A DNA stretch of 64,000 bases from Diploscapter coronatus (taxonomy: Eukaryota; Nematoda; Chromadorea; Rhabditida; Rhabditidae), in assembly GCA_964036155.1 (NCBI GenBank), contig OZ038423.1:16259249-16323248 (forward strand). Reading direction: 5' to 3'. Positions within the stretch are counted from its first letter, which is position 1, and every line of letters starts with the position of its first letter. The position numbers and the translations under genes are program-made. Positions 10,414 through 23,100 of the stretch are shown piece after piece. Under the pieces are notes generated by a model, which did not search any database, was not told where the DNA came from, and was given only the letters and a program-made list of their open reading frames with translations.

Positions 10414-13400
10414 TCAGAGAGTGGACTCGTTGGGATCGACTTCCGAGGTGACTTCCACGTTCGACATCAGCTCGTCGATGATGTGGCGCAGGTCAGTGAT
10501 CTCCTTCTTCTGAACATTGAAGATATTCTTTTCAAAAATTCTAGACATCCAGACAAATTTATTCAATAATTTCATGATTTTTGGAGTTTTCTCCATTCGA
10601 TAAGCATTGATTTCGAAATTTAATCTTTCAGAAGACAACAAGTGCTGATGAAAAGGGGAAAATGGGGGAACTTTCAAAAAGTTATGCAGTTATGTATTTC
10701 AATTAGGCTTGAACATTTTCAACCTCGAACAATTCACTATACCTTGATGTCGAGTTCATGAGTGAGTGCATCGCTGCTCATTTGGAGAGTCTTAACTTTG
10801 AGTCGAAGTCCGACCGTGTCTTCCTCCTGCTTTTTCTTCAGATTCTCGTACTCTTGCGATGCCCTGCAAATTTACCCTTCAACCACTCATTTCTTCTCTT
10901 CCCAAACCTGGTCAATTCCTTGGAAGCGTTGTCTCTGAGTCTTTCGTACTTCTCCTTCATCTTCAGTCTCTCATTGTGGATCATCTTGCATCGCTCGTTC
11001 AGCATGTTCACGTCCTAAATTTGCACAATTCAAATGCAAGGTTTATTTGGTCAGAAGAGACTCGCAATTTAAGAAAATATACAGGAAAGAATAGATATAG
11101 CACTAATTTTATAAAAAATTATCCTTTCCTGTTGTACTTTTATTCATCGAATTTTTACCTATTCGAACATTTGACAGGTATAAATGTGTTCACACTTGCC
11201 GACTTCTCAAAACGCGACTCACAAGCCGCTCCGAAGAAAAAAATAGTGCTATGCTGAGAGGGAAAGAGCACGTTTTCTTTGTCTCTCGAAAAGATGAATT
11301 TTCTACTACTGGTCGAGTAGTGAATTGCGTTTTCGAGAAGTCCGTTCACTTGATCATGAAAAATAGCCGCTTACTAACCTCGTCTTTCTGAGCGAGATGT
11401 TTGCGGAGTCGCGAATTTGTATCGTACACCTTTGTGTAGTCCTCATGCAGGTCGTCCAACTCTCTACGCAACATCTCCTTCTCACTGGAAATTTACATTT
11501 AAAACTTGTCATGAGAATACAGATTTTAAAATATGGAATTTCAGTTCCAAATTTTCCCAATAAGAATCGGACTAACTCAGTGAGTTTCTTTACGTCATTG
11601 CCAATCGGTCCAATGGACGACATCGGGTCGCGAGCACGAGACGAGTGCACATCTGAATTTACACTTATTGCCATGTTGCCGTCGATTTGTTCCTTTATAA
11701 TTTTTATTTGTATTGAAACTGTTGACTCACAATCGCCCCCAGTGAGTTCATCGAGCATGCAGCCCATCTCGTACAGCAACTGATTATAGCACATCACGTC
11801 CATCGCATTGCATCCCGCCTGGTTCGAGCTGGCTCGTTCTGCCTGAACAACTTGCTTAAATAAGTCAGGTCAGAGAGATGAATGACAACCTCGAGAATGC
11901 GTCTGTTCCACTCTTGTTCGCGGGCCTGCAGTAGAGCCAGAACGCGAGATTCCACTTCGGCCAGGCCAGCGGACTCAGAGCCCTGCAAGCAAATTGTTAA
12001 GGTTTCTGGTAAGAAATGAACAAGTTGTGCATCAGAATGCGTTTCATAAAGCTCATGAGCTTCTTCGACTGTAGTTAGAGTTGTATTGTGAATGAAGCCC
12101 TCAACTTCATGGAAACAACTTTAATCAAAATGTCATTGTTTTAATTTGACAAAATTAGGTTCTTGAGATGGGTTCATTTTACAAAAGGAGTGCACAGATC
12201 GGAACTCACAGATCTTGATGAAACTTTCCAAATAGGGGTTTTCTCGGCGATGGGGGATCACGATGAAAACATCAAAATCGACAAAATAGGAACCAAGGAA
12301 CTTTAAGCCGGCTTTCACTCATATTTTGAGTGAGAAATGAGAACATTTACTATAAAATGTAAGCTAATTTTGCAAATTCGTGAATCCAAGTGAAGAATCG
12401 ACAATTCCTATCAATTTCCAAGCTCCAGGTTCCTAATTCGCCGATTTTTACTTTCATCGTGATTCCCATTATCGAAAACCCGTCTGGGAGGTTTCATCAA
12501 GATTCCTGAGTTCCCATCTGTGCACTTCCCTTGTCAGAAAGATGGTTTCTAATCGAAAATACTTTATCTCAAAATTATCCCAATTTTCCGGATAACTAGT
12601 CTCCTAATTAATGGATATTCCAATAAGTCAAACGGTATCAATAATCAATGGCTCGAACCTGTCTAGCCGAGTCAAAAGCATTCTTGACCGCGACGATGAC
12701 TTCTGCCTCGATGGTCTGCGTCTGTTGGCGAGTTCGCTGGCGACGGGCACTGTAAATATCGTTCTTCATGTCAACGAAATTCAATAAATCGAAGGAATTC
12801 TATAGAAAAAGCGCATTATTTTTTTAACTTCCAGAACGTTATTTTTGACATAGCATGATAAGTTATTGCAGTTCATTTAACAAGTTCCTATCTAAACTTA
12901 CTCGTCTCCTCCTCTGCTGTCGATATACCGAGCGGCAGCTCCGTGGTTGGTGGGACGAGGATGGGTGCGAGTCAGGTCCGTCTCCATCGGGCTGTACATT
13001 TTATTGTTTAATTGGAGAATTTGTAGAGTTTAGAAGAGAATGAAAAGTGCAGAACAAATAAGGGCACTTGAAATGCATAGAAATATCGCCCAATTTTGGC
13101 GCAGCTGTGTTTTACTTATCGATCCGGAAAAGGCAGAAAGAGGCGTTGCGAAATAAAGGAAAAAGCAGGGTAGATGCGGGATAAAAAAGAACCGACTGAC
13201 TCTGCATGAAACTCTCTGGTCGGAGCAAGTTTTTATTTATCGCCCGATGATAAAATTGGATGTGGAAATGACTAATATCAGCCGATGACTGGGCGAACAC
13301 AACCCCGACCGTCGTCTGGGTTTGATTAACTGGCTTCAACTGCATAGTTTTATGCAATGACTAATTGACTGACCCGGACGAATTGGTGTTGACCTGGGGC

Positions 13401-13561
13401 GATTGCTGCTGCTGCTGGAGGACACTGGGAGGAATGGTCTGCTGTTCGGGGCGCTCCGTCTCCACCTCGCCTGCTGCAGTGCTGTACGAATTGGTACTCG
13501 AGTTGGCTGATTGAGCTCCGTTGTCGGCATCAGGGACTCCCATGATGAAAGTCGTGTCCAT
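10414..13561 (-). CDS. TACC: TACC-family (transforming acidic coiled-coil) centrosome/spindle protein
   Basis: Ten exons: 13561-13374, 12991-12902, 12749-12659, 11982-11890, 11842-11731, 11652-11577, 11484-11379, 11014-10908, 10863-10743, 10509-10414. They join in frame to 359 residues. The first ~90 residues are low-complexity (Ser, Gln, Pro). The C-terminal half is continuous heptad coiled coil and ends with KKEITDLRHIIDELM. This aligns with the end of the TACC domain, where vertebrate proteins have an ELTKICDELI-type sequence. TACC proteins bind XMAP215/ch-TOG and Aurora A and stabilise microtubules at centrosomes and spindles. The length is close to nematode TAC-1 and far below vertebrate TACCs. 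An acceptor directly before the ATG implies a 5' UTR intron. Assignment rests on the C-terminal domain; another coiled-coil family is possible. Confidence 0.75.
12181..12536. mobile_element. foldback element with ~110-bp arms, in a TACC intron
   Basis: The left arm (about 12181-12300: GTGCACAGATCGGAACTCA, ATCTTGATGAAACTTTCC, GATCACGATGAAAA) recurs in reverse complement at 12411-12536. Arms are roughly 75-85 percent identical. The outer ends resemble CAAAAGG/CAAGGG. A related arm occurs at 39511-39583. It is a non-coding, non-autonomous element. Confidence 0.7.
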
Positions 13562-13907
13562 CCTCTGAAACACATCATCAAAAAAAACAATGGAAACTCG
13601 AATATCCCAAGTTGAAAAATAATGCACAAAGGAAGAAAACATTGACTCATTTCACACAAGCTTCTGATTCTCATGCACACCATTTCTTCAAGTTGAAACG
13701 TTATGGAATACCCGAATACCCGCAAAAATACTGAAAATCACGAGAACACCGCAATAGATGAGAAAAATCGATGAATCGAGTCGACCGAATAATTTGACCG
13801 TGTCAAAAAGATGGCGCGAAGAATGAACACTTCGATTTTCCATTTCTCGTTTTTCTCCGTATTTCTTCCTCTTCCTCCATTTTTCCGGTTTTTCTGTTTT
13901 CAGACGG
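13562..13907. promoter_or_regulatory. shared divergent promoter region of TACC and GINS3
   Basis: Only about 346 bases separate the TACC start codon (- strand) from the GINS3 start codon (+ strand). Acceptor-like TTTCAG lies just before each ATG, so part of this stretch may be 5' UTR intron for each gene. I see no TATA box. A bidirectional promoter is inferred from spacing only. Confidence 0.45.
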
Positions 13908-14893
13908 ATGAGTGACCACAAAGTGCCTGCCAACTTCTACGATCTGGACGCGATCCTCGCTCTGTCGTCCAACGTTCCCTGCACAATTCAGAAGTCCATT
14001 GATGATCGTGAGTTTTTCTCATTTTCCTGAATTCTACTAGAAAAGCGATAAATTTTGCATTTCAACAAAAGAGTTTCAGAATTCTTCACTCAAATGCTGG
14101 GCATGAAGCGGCCCGAATCTGTGGACGACAAGGGACATAAATTGGAGGTCCCCTTGTGGCTGCTCTCTGCAATTCAAGAACATTGCGAGGTATTCAATGT
14201 CGTTCTTCTATCACTTTGGAAGGAATGTTTCGAAATTGCAGTCCCATTGCTTTTCTGTGTCCGTAATTTCTATTCTGAACTTGAGAAATAGACTTTTCAA
14301 GAAATTTAACTATTTTATTTTACTTGGATCTGTTCAGCCCTCGCTTCCATACGCCTTCAACACAGCGATGCAGGGAGTGATGAAAGCAGATGCGACTCAC
14401 GTCAATCTCGAACGCATTCAGCAATACTACTATGAAGTTGGTTTATGGCGACTAGAATCTTTTCATTAACATTTTGCAGTTCGGAATGGAATTGTGTCGA
14501 CTTCTGAAAGGACGAGATACAGAGACGGCAATACAAGTGGCACGCACCATGTGGGACACCTTCGTGCAGAGAATTGGAGGTTCGCCCTTTTGATCTTTTG
14601 ATATCTTTTTTTTACAAGTCGGGCATTTTTGAAGGTTGAATGGAATGTTTTTATACCTGCTACAAAACGATTTTTTCTTGAAACGTAGCAGGATATCTCA
14701 TGATGCTGAAATTAAAAACGAACAAATTTCAGGAATCATTCAAAAGGCGATTCAAGGAGGCAAGCCTGAGAAAATGGATCAGCTCGAGCGAAAACTGTTC
14801 GAGGAGTGCGTCGAGTCGAATGCCCAAATGCTCGCGTTCATGGGATTCTCTTCATCAAATCTCAACAAGTCCAAACGCAAACGATCCGCTTGA
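13908..14893 (+). CDS. GINS3: GINS complex subunit PSF3
   Basis: Five exons: 13908-14007, 14080-14189, 14338-14436, 14480-14579, 14733-14893. They join in frame to 189 residues (human PSF3 has about 216). Family features are the N-terminal NFYDLDAILALSS stretch, the LEVPLWLLSAI core motif, VNLERIQQYYYEFGMELCRLL in the A domain, and a Lys/Arg-rich C-terminus (KSKRKRSA). GINS (SLD5-PSF1-PSF2-PSF3) binds CDC45 and MCM2-7 to form the CMG helicase that unwinds DNA at replication forks. The start is the first in-frame ATG after an acceptor-like TTTTCAG. TACC diverges immediately upstream. Confidence 0.85.
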
Positions 14894-17149
14894 ACATGTA
14901 TGTATTTTTTCAAGTAATTACTTATTTTAACTAAATGAATTTATTTTCTTCACGAATGATTTTTAAATACAAGATTTATCAAATCAAAATGCGATTACTT
15001 TATTCCTTGTTCTTATCCTCCTTTTCGCTTTTTCGACTTCATTTTCTTTCGAAATGATGAGCCCTCTGACTTGACGAATGGCTGCTGCATTCTTCTTCGA
15101 AAAGCTTGGCGACACAAAATATTCTCCTTGAGACTTTGCCCTTTTCATCGTGTTTGCTGAAAATGTGATATTTTGATAAAAATTTTTCTAATAGATCGAA
15201 TGAAAGCTGTCCAATTTTATGAACCATCAGTAAGAAACTTAGTTCATTATCTGTAGAGAACGCGGACAGTTCCCCAACTTGCATCCAACCCGACTAAATG
15301 TAGTGTCAAAGTACACACAGGTGTAATTTAGACGTTGGCTATAAAAGAATAAAAGTGCTGCATGAATAGACTTTCTCCCCAATCAACGATACTTCATTAT
15401 CCTTGGGCTCATGATCTCATCGTTTGATTTTAAAAACTGCAATTGCCGATCTTCAAAGACGAAACGTCAGAAGTGAAGTTTTTTACATCACATGAAGAAG
15501 TATCGATCATTAAATTTTTATGCTGCACTTTTTATTTCATTATTATTTCTTTCTAGAGCTAACTTGAAACTAGGTTTTTTTTCTCTAGACTGCACTATTT
15601 TGTCAGACAAGATAAACATTTCCATTAACGATTTAATTTTTAACTTAAGTTTCGCAAATAACAATCAATTCGAAAGAAACGTGGTTCACTAGAAAATCGA
15701 CACAAGTTTCACCCGTAATGAAAAATTCTTAAACAAAAGAAAGAGATTCGCTAACAAAGTTCACAGAATTGAATGAAAAAAGGATGATTATTACTCATGA
15801 AAGATGCCTTACTTTTCCCTTTTTAACTGGTGTTCAAAATTAAGATCCTGAATTATCCAGTGATGAAAGTCACTACTTGCACAAGATCAAAATGAGAAAA
15901 ATATGGCGACGTCCGAAGAAAAATAGGTAATTTTTAATATTGAAGTTGTGACTCGAAAACTATGAATACTCATTTTCTTGAAGAAAAAAAACGATAGTCT
16001 CAAAAATTCGAATCGAACAGCAAAAATGGAGGAACGAAAGCGAGTACCTGTTGGGAAGGGTTCAGGAACAATTTACTTGAAATTCGAAATTTTCATGAAA
16101 CATGTTAATCATCCCTGAATATTTGTCCTGAGATTGCTTACGGGAGGGAAACTTGCCCACGTATAACATGGTAATTTCACTTGGAGGAAGAATTACTGTA
16201 AGACGTTTCAGATTTCAAATGTGTCGGAGAAAGACGAATTATTATGCTCCACGTTTTCCAAAATTGTTTACAGTAACCCTGATATAATGCACGATTCACG
16301 GACATTATACGATGACAATAGTTGAATTTTACAGACTTTTGAAAGATTTGAGCCAGACTCGAGGCTGATTGAAAATGAAAAGACATGAAATATGAATAAG
16401 CTGACTCAAGTCTTTCATAATGAGCTGATTTCTGATTTTTAAAAGATAGATATAATAACGATAAAGATAACAAAATATTGTAATAAAGTTTGTGAGGATA
16501 ATATCGAAGATTTTTGGTCTTCTCGTACAAGAATGGATGTTGGTTGACCAAAAGTGAAGGGGGAAATATCCATTTTGATGGCAAGAAAGAATAAGTAAGG
16601 CTTGACTGTGAATATGAATAAAAATTCCACCTCAAAATCAACAAATTGACAGGGAAGGGGAAAGAAGAGGAAGAGAAATAGGTAAAGAGGCACACTCACT
16701 GCACGACTGCAACTGCAACGCATTGTGGCATTAGAACTGTAACCTGTAGAAAGTCGAGGAAAGTAGGGAAGACTGACTGATTGACTGAATGGCTTGATGA
16801 CTGGTGACTATGGCTGGTTAGTCGGGCTCAGTTGGATGAAGATGGGGTGGACGGGGCTGTCGAATCGCTTAAACCACAAGCAATCTATTATAGATAAGCG
16901 ACAGAATATTGGAGGTTATTTGCAAATGCAACATTGTATTATGAAAATCATATTTGTAAATGAATAAAGCAGATTCCGATTTTCAATCTATAGGGCATTT
17001 TTTCTAAACAGATGGAGAGAAACGTATGAAATCTTCTAAAGGTAGTAAACTTCAAATCTAATGGTTTTTTTAAAATTAGTTTTCCGAAAAGTTAATTGAA
17101 AAATACTAATGAATTAAAATTTCGATATTTTTGTTAGTAAAGTGATAAA
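14894..17149. other. intergenic region between GINS3 and the fibrinogen-related gene
   Basis: I see no confident gene. On the - strand, 15133-15013 reads as a possible short terminal exon ending in a basic FRKKMKSKKRKGG tail and stop, but no upstream exons could be linked to it. A TATAAAAG sequence at about 15340 has no recognisable transcript after it. Longer - strand frames near 16200-16720 look like low-complexity Ser/Phe/Leu translation of purine-rich DNA. Confidence 0.45.
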
Positions 17150-20100
17150 TTAATACATTCTCCTGATCATGATGACGGACTGCTTGGGGTGAATGTTGTA
17201 CTTGAGCTTAAGACGACCATCTGCAAGTTTCAAATTTTTTACTTCAAATCGATAATTCCCCCTACCACTGTGGTATTCCTCGTGGGCGAAGACCATATAT
17301 CTGGTCTGCGAATAGACGTCGCCGTACACACCATTCAAGGCCACCTGAGTGCAGTTCGAATGCCACCAACCACTGAAACCCCAAGTTTTTAAAGTGTCTA
17401 TTTATACGTGTTTTTATTATTGGACATAAAATTTTCTTGGTGATTCGACGATTTTGGTTTTGCGCGTTTTCACAATCCATAAATTGCAAGACCCTTTTCT
17501 GGAATCCTCGCTACCCATTTCTAACCATTTTTGTATCTGAAAATTTCGCGATCACTATTTGTAAAGAAATTAGCCGAATAGAGTTGCGAAAAATTCTAGA
17601 AAAGGTGATGAATTTATGAGTCGTAAAGTTGTGCAAAATGCAAATTGCCGTTGAATCGATTTTTTTAAGAACTACTACCAAACATTCTTCACATAATCAA
17701 CTCAATTAGAATTTCATAAAGCGTAAATTTAAAGTTACCCGAAATTTCTCATGATCGCGCAGTTGCCCTCGGGGAAATCGTCGTTGTCGCGATCGATTGT
17801 CGTAAACGGCTTGCCTTTGTTCCACTGAATTTTTATAGCAATTAAGAAATTTTTTAAAATTTCTACAAACCAGATAGAAAGGATCGAGAGTGCTTCCAGG
17901 AACGGACAGATTGCCACGCAGAGGGGTCGACAGGTGAAGAACATAGTTCGTAGAGGCATCGCCCAGCTGAATAGATAGTGAATGAATTCGTAAACAAATG
18001 AGATGCAATATAAATTTACAACTCGACACTGGAGTTGTCTCGAAATAATTTTTAGGGTCGGTATAAAATTTTGTTAGAAAACCGTTGGAGTCTGAATTCC
18101 GTTAATCGACGTTATGAATTCTAGTATTCAAAGTGAAGGTAAAACAACACCAGCAAGAGAATTAGCACAACTAACATCATTCCAACTATTTTGTGGGCTC
18201 TGCTCTGAATATCATAAACTTTTGGCTTACCTTGAATCCATATTCGGCCCACCAGAAGGCATCACTCAGTCCACTGCACTTCTCTGCGGCGTTCTTCTTC
18301 TCCTTCTTGCAAGTGTCCCCTCTCACCTCGATCCTCATTCGCAACTCCTCTCCTTCCAACGGGGCCAGTCGGGCAATTTTCTTCAGTCCTAGCCAGAACG
18401 AATCTGCAAGGGGAATGTAGATAGAAAGTGGTTACGAAACTGGACAAAACATTAGTCATTTTGAAAATTTTATTTAGAGAGTGCAGTTGGTTCCTCAAAT
18501 TTTACCCAACTGAGAAAAATATGTCAAAATATCCTCGAGGATATAACTTAGACATTTATGAAGTAGAACAAAATTTTAAACTCCAGAAAAGTAACCTAAT
18601 TTCTAATCTCGAAATAAACGCTATTTTGCATTACAAATTCGCTATGTGTTTGCGTGTGCTCCAACCATTGTCGTTTATTTTTGGCACATGCCCGTCTCAT
18701 GAGGTCTATCGTCGATTTAGTTCGAGTTTTTGATGAAATACGACATTTGAAGGGAACTTGCTCCCTATTTTGGGGGTTCCCGTACTACCACTTTTTGTAC
18801 TCTACCGCAACTTTGCAAGGAGACGAAGCTTGCACTCTCTAGTTTTATTTTCGAGTTTTCAAAATTTTCAGCTTCGTGATGTTGAAATGTTACAAAAAAA
18901 ATCTATTGTAAATCATGTAACGCTCAATCTAGAGAAGAAACGAATGAAAAAGTAATCTCATGATTAAATTTCTAAGACTCACCTTCAATGTCGCCAAATC
19001 CCTTTTCGTATTCCTCCCAAATTCTCTTGTGGAAATTGACCTTTTTATTGATTCGTCTGAATTAAAATTGTTTTCTTTAGAAATTCTAGTAAATTCGTAC
19101 TTCTGAACAACAGTCCATCCCCCTCCATCAGTTTCCATATCGCAGAGAGCAATGAATTTATCTCCCCTGCCTTCAGGATCCAGATAGTAAATGCCCGTTC
19201 CGTGGCCTTCCAGCATGTGCTCGAAGCAGGTCTGCAATTGATTTCATATAAAGATAGTATTACAGGATGAAAATCTTTCTGAGATAATGAAACGAAACTA
19301 TCCTAATTTGATTTATTATATTATACAGTGGCGATCAAAAGTATGAAACCAAAGGTGGATATTGATAGGGTGCTCGTTTCATCCACTTATAGTGATAGAA
19401 TCTGGCTGACATTTTGTACACGTCGGGCTACATAAGAAACGATAGTAGGCAAAATTTCTATTTTTGAGATATGGAATACGAAACAAGATAAAATAGTTCA
19501 AAAGTGGCTCTAAACACTAGTCTGAACATCCCTGATAGGTAATGCCATTGGTTTGGTATAGAAAAAAAAACCAATGATAGAAATATCTGAATCAATGGAA
19601 TTTGTACCGGTCGGACTTCATCCCAGGCAGCAGTCGGTTTAGCGAATCTGGTTGCGATGTCAGGCAGCGGCTTCTCTCCGACCCACACGGAGTTGATCAC
19701 TCGCACGGCTACTGTCGGCTGGAACAATCCTTCTCTATTCATCAACCACTTCCTTCACGATTTACCTTCCCACCATCAGAAGTAGTTGTGGATGAAGGAG
19801 TTGTGACTGCACTTGTAGCTGTAGTGGAAGGAGAAGGAGACGGAGTGGTGGCCTGACTCGACACAGTCCTGGGACTGGGAGTGAACGTGAAAGTGGCTGT
19901 CTCAGGTTCGACCACTGCCTCAGGCTGATTGTGAGTCGAAGGAAAAGGAGCGAGAGAGGATGGCTTGTAAGTGGAAGGGGCGATCAGATTGAGACCTGCC
20001 ACTTTCGGACTCACCCCATTTGGGCTGAAAACAATATTCATCGAAAATTAAGGTAATCAAAACAAAAAATGATATTTTTCATTAAAAGAAATATGAGATG

Positions 20101-23100
20101 AGATGGCAACCTGGATTTGACGCAATAATAGAATGGCCTAATGCGAAATGACGAAACGCCAAAATGACAGAGCACAATGGAAACTGATAGAAATCGTGTA
20201 GGAAAAGGGAGCGTTTCGTCATTTCGCGTTACGCCATCTCGTCATTATGCCATTTCCAAAATCCTGGGTGAGCCATAAACAACGTCTGATTTTTATCAAT
20301 AGTAAAGTAGAATTTAACTTGAAGTTTGAACATGTAGATGGTCAGAAGTTTAGCCTAGACTTGATGAAGATGCAAAAGCATGTAGAGGATATCGTGAAAT
20401 CGATCGACTATCTTTATTTCAAAACGAAAAACATTACGTGATAACTAGCCAGAAGCTAGAAATCGGACAGTAGTCATGACTAACTTTTTGACAATTTGAA
20501 CGCAAAAATTAACTGACGATGCTTTATACGTTCTGAAAATTCCTTGCCTGGTGGTAGTGTGCGATCTGCTGAAAGAATCCGAATCGATGGGGAAGGGATG
20601 CAGTTCGGGACGAACGTCGATGCGCGGACTCGTGGCAGAGTTCGATTTGTCTAGCTGAAAAATGCAAGACCAGTCATTTCTCGAGTAGAATTGAGACATT
20701 TTAGGACAAACACAGTAAGTCAACGGGATTTACAAACACTAAAAGAAGAATCACAATGCACTTCACAACGAGGGATACGAAGACACAAGGGATTGGTTAA
20801 ACAAACCTTTTCATCAGTATTTGGAAATGACTCTAAGGGGACAATCATTCGAGGCTGCTAGAAACCGTCGAATGAATTCATCAATTATTCATTCATTTGA
20901 CATTTGACATGTACTTCTGATCAGTAACGAGACAAAAAATCTCCGATAAAACGAATCGAATTTTGTCTCGTCATTGTTTTTGATGTCTATTTGGTCTACT
21001 TACCGTCCCTCCAAAGAGACTTCCATCAGGGTTCCTCCCAACAGGCCTTTCTTCTTCTTCATCCTCTTCGTTGCTCTTGGTCCCATATTCATCCGAATTG
21101 TAGTCAGCGTCAGGATTCGCCTTTTCCAAGTTCTGAAAGCGAAAAGGATAAAATTAGATAAATTCATCTTCTTGCGAGAACACATATCGGCCTGCAACAG
21201 AAACAATGGATGATTAGCCAAAAACAAGACTGAGCTGATTTGCGGTTTGCAAATTCTTCCACCTCCTTTCTTCACATGACGGTAGCTCGGAGACTTCCGG
21301 TAATGATAAATTTTAACTCGAAATGGTTCGAAAGCTTAGAAAGTAGAAAGATTTGGCATTAGAACGAATTCACTTTCTGATATAATGGCATTGTCAAACG
21401 ATTTTACATGCAAATCTGCAACACTTTGCATGTAAAATTGTTAGCCATCGAGACGAGACCAAAAATGATGAACTCGTCCTATAGATTTGAATTCCGAGCT
21501 ACCATTTCAACCAAACATAAGCATCTGGGTAAGATTTGACAAAAGACATGAAGCCGCGTGGACTGAATTTGCAGCTGTAGCTTGGGGTAAGCATTTCCAT
21601 TTGCGTTCCTAAAAACTCACACTGTACTCTTCATCACTGTATTCATAATCCTCTTTCTGTTTGTTACTCTCTTGGAATGCCATTTGGAATGGGGAAGGGG
21701 ACTTTTCTTCTTCTTCTTTCAAATCATTTACTTCAATTCCCCCAATACTCGGCTAAAATTGACGTCAAATAAAAGAACTGAATAGAAATGCTATATTTGA
21801 CAATTCGTTCGAATTCAAATAGAGAACTAGAAAGTGCAGGTTTACTTTTCGAAGTAATACCTATTTTGAGGAAAGTCGGAGTGGGTAAATTTACCTGAGG
21901 AACATTGGTAGTCTTGTGCTGGTGGTAGTCAGGCCCGGAATGGGACGGGGTGTCGCCACCACTGGTGAGTAGGAAAATGAGCAGACCGAGGCACACCAGC
22001 AGACACAGCAGAATGATCAGTAGGACCAGAATTTTGCGCATTCTGAAATTAAGAAGAATGAACGCTTATTTTAAATTTCGAAATTCATAACTTCTTTCTA
22101 GTGATGAGTTATCACTAAGCCCATAGAGAATTGACTAAAAAATCCTTCTTGATAATTTTTATGGTCAGAGATCTTGAAGATAAGATTTAAGAAAGGAATA
22201 CTTTTTTAATTCCGAAATTTTATTGTAAAATTCTGAAATCATGTGCAATTTAGAAAACAAGCACTTCTTCTTTGATTCTAAAGATTTCTCATCTCTGCCA
22301 TTGTTTCGTGAATTTAGAAAGATTGTCCTTATCATATTGTGGTCACTTCTTTTTATTAGTCCTTCTCGTATTATTGTATCTGCTTTATGCTGCGAGATGA
22401 AAGAGAATACGTATCGGGGCAGATTAGGTTCGTCCTAAGGGAAAATAGGAGGATAGGGAGAGAAGTTAGAAAGTGACAGACGGCAGTGGGGTTGAAGGAG
22501 TGACAAATAGACAAATAGCTGAGAGAATGGCATTGACATGCAATCAGACAAGAAGACAAGCATATGCAACAAGGGAAATGAATAAATTCGGAATTCCAAT
22601 ACACAGCCCGAAAATTTATCAAAACATCATTGCTGAACAAAAGAAATTTTAGTACCATTCGCAGCTATTTTAAATTCCCACAAAACTCTCTAACTCCATA
22701 AAGACGCAATGCGTCTCACACGAAGTTAGCTAATTAGAACGCACTAAATCCGGAATGGAAATTGGTTTCAGAGAAGAGGATAAAGTGAAATCCAGAAGAT
22801 AAATCTCCCAAAAATCGAACCAACCTGGTTTCTTTCTCCTTGAGTTTGAACATTTCTAATAATTGCATTTTGTAGAGGTTAATCATCATCGTCAGGGGAG
22901 GGGGATTTAGGAATTGAGATTACTTGGACCTTAGACCGGATTCGATAGAAGCTGATAGTGTAGAATGTGTGGAGGCGCAGAATGAAACCTGAGAGGATGT
23001 TCACTAGGAGGATGGCCATTGCAACGAGCCGAGGAAAGGAGAATCTGCGAGATTTCTCACTTCTCTCAAACAGACAGACACAGCAATAGGAAGGAAAAAA

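Noticed and set aside
12640..12680. tRNA B-box-like GGTTCGAGCC on the - strand
   Set aside because: It lies at a TACC exon/intron boundary and no cloverleaf can be drawn around it.
15013..15133. Possible terminal exon with basic tail on the - strand
   Set aside because: No upstream exon could be linked and the acceptor is weak; kept only as a note in the intergenic entry.
16177..16723. 172-residue - strand frame
   Set aside because: Low-complexity Ser/Phe/Tyr/Leu composition in purine-rich DNA, no homology, and an overlapping equally long frame.
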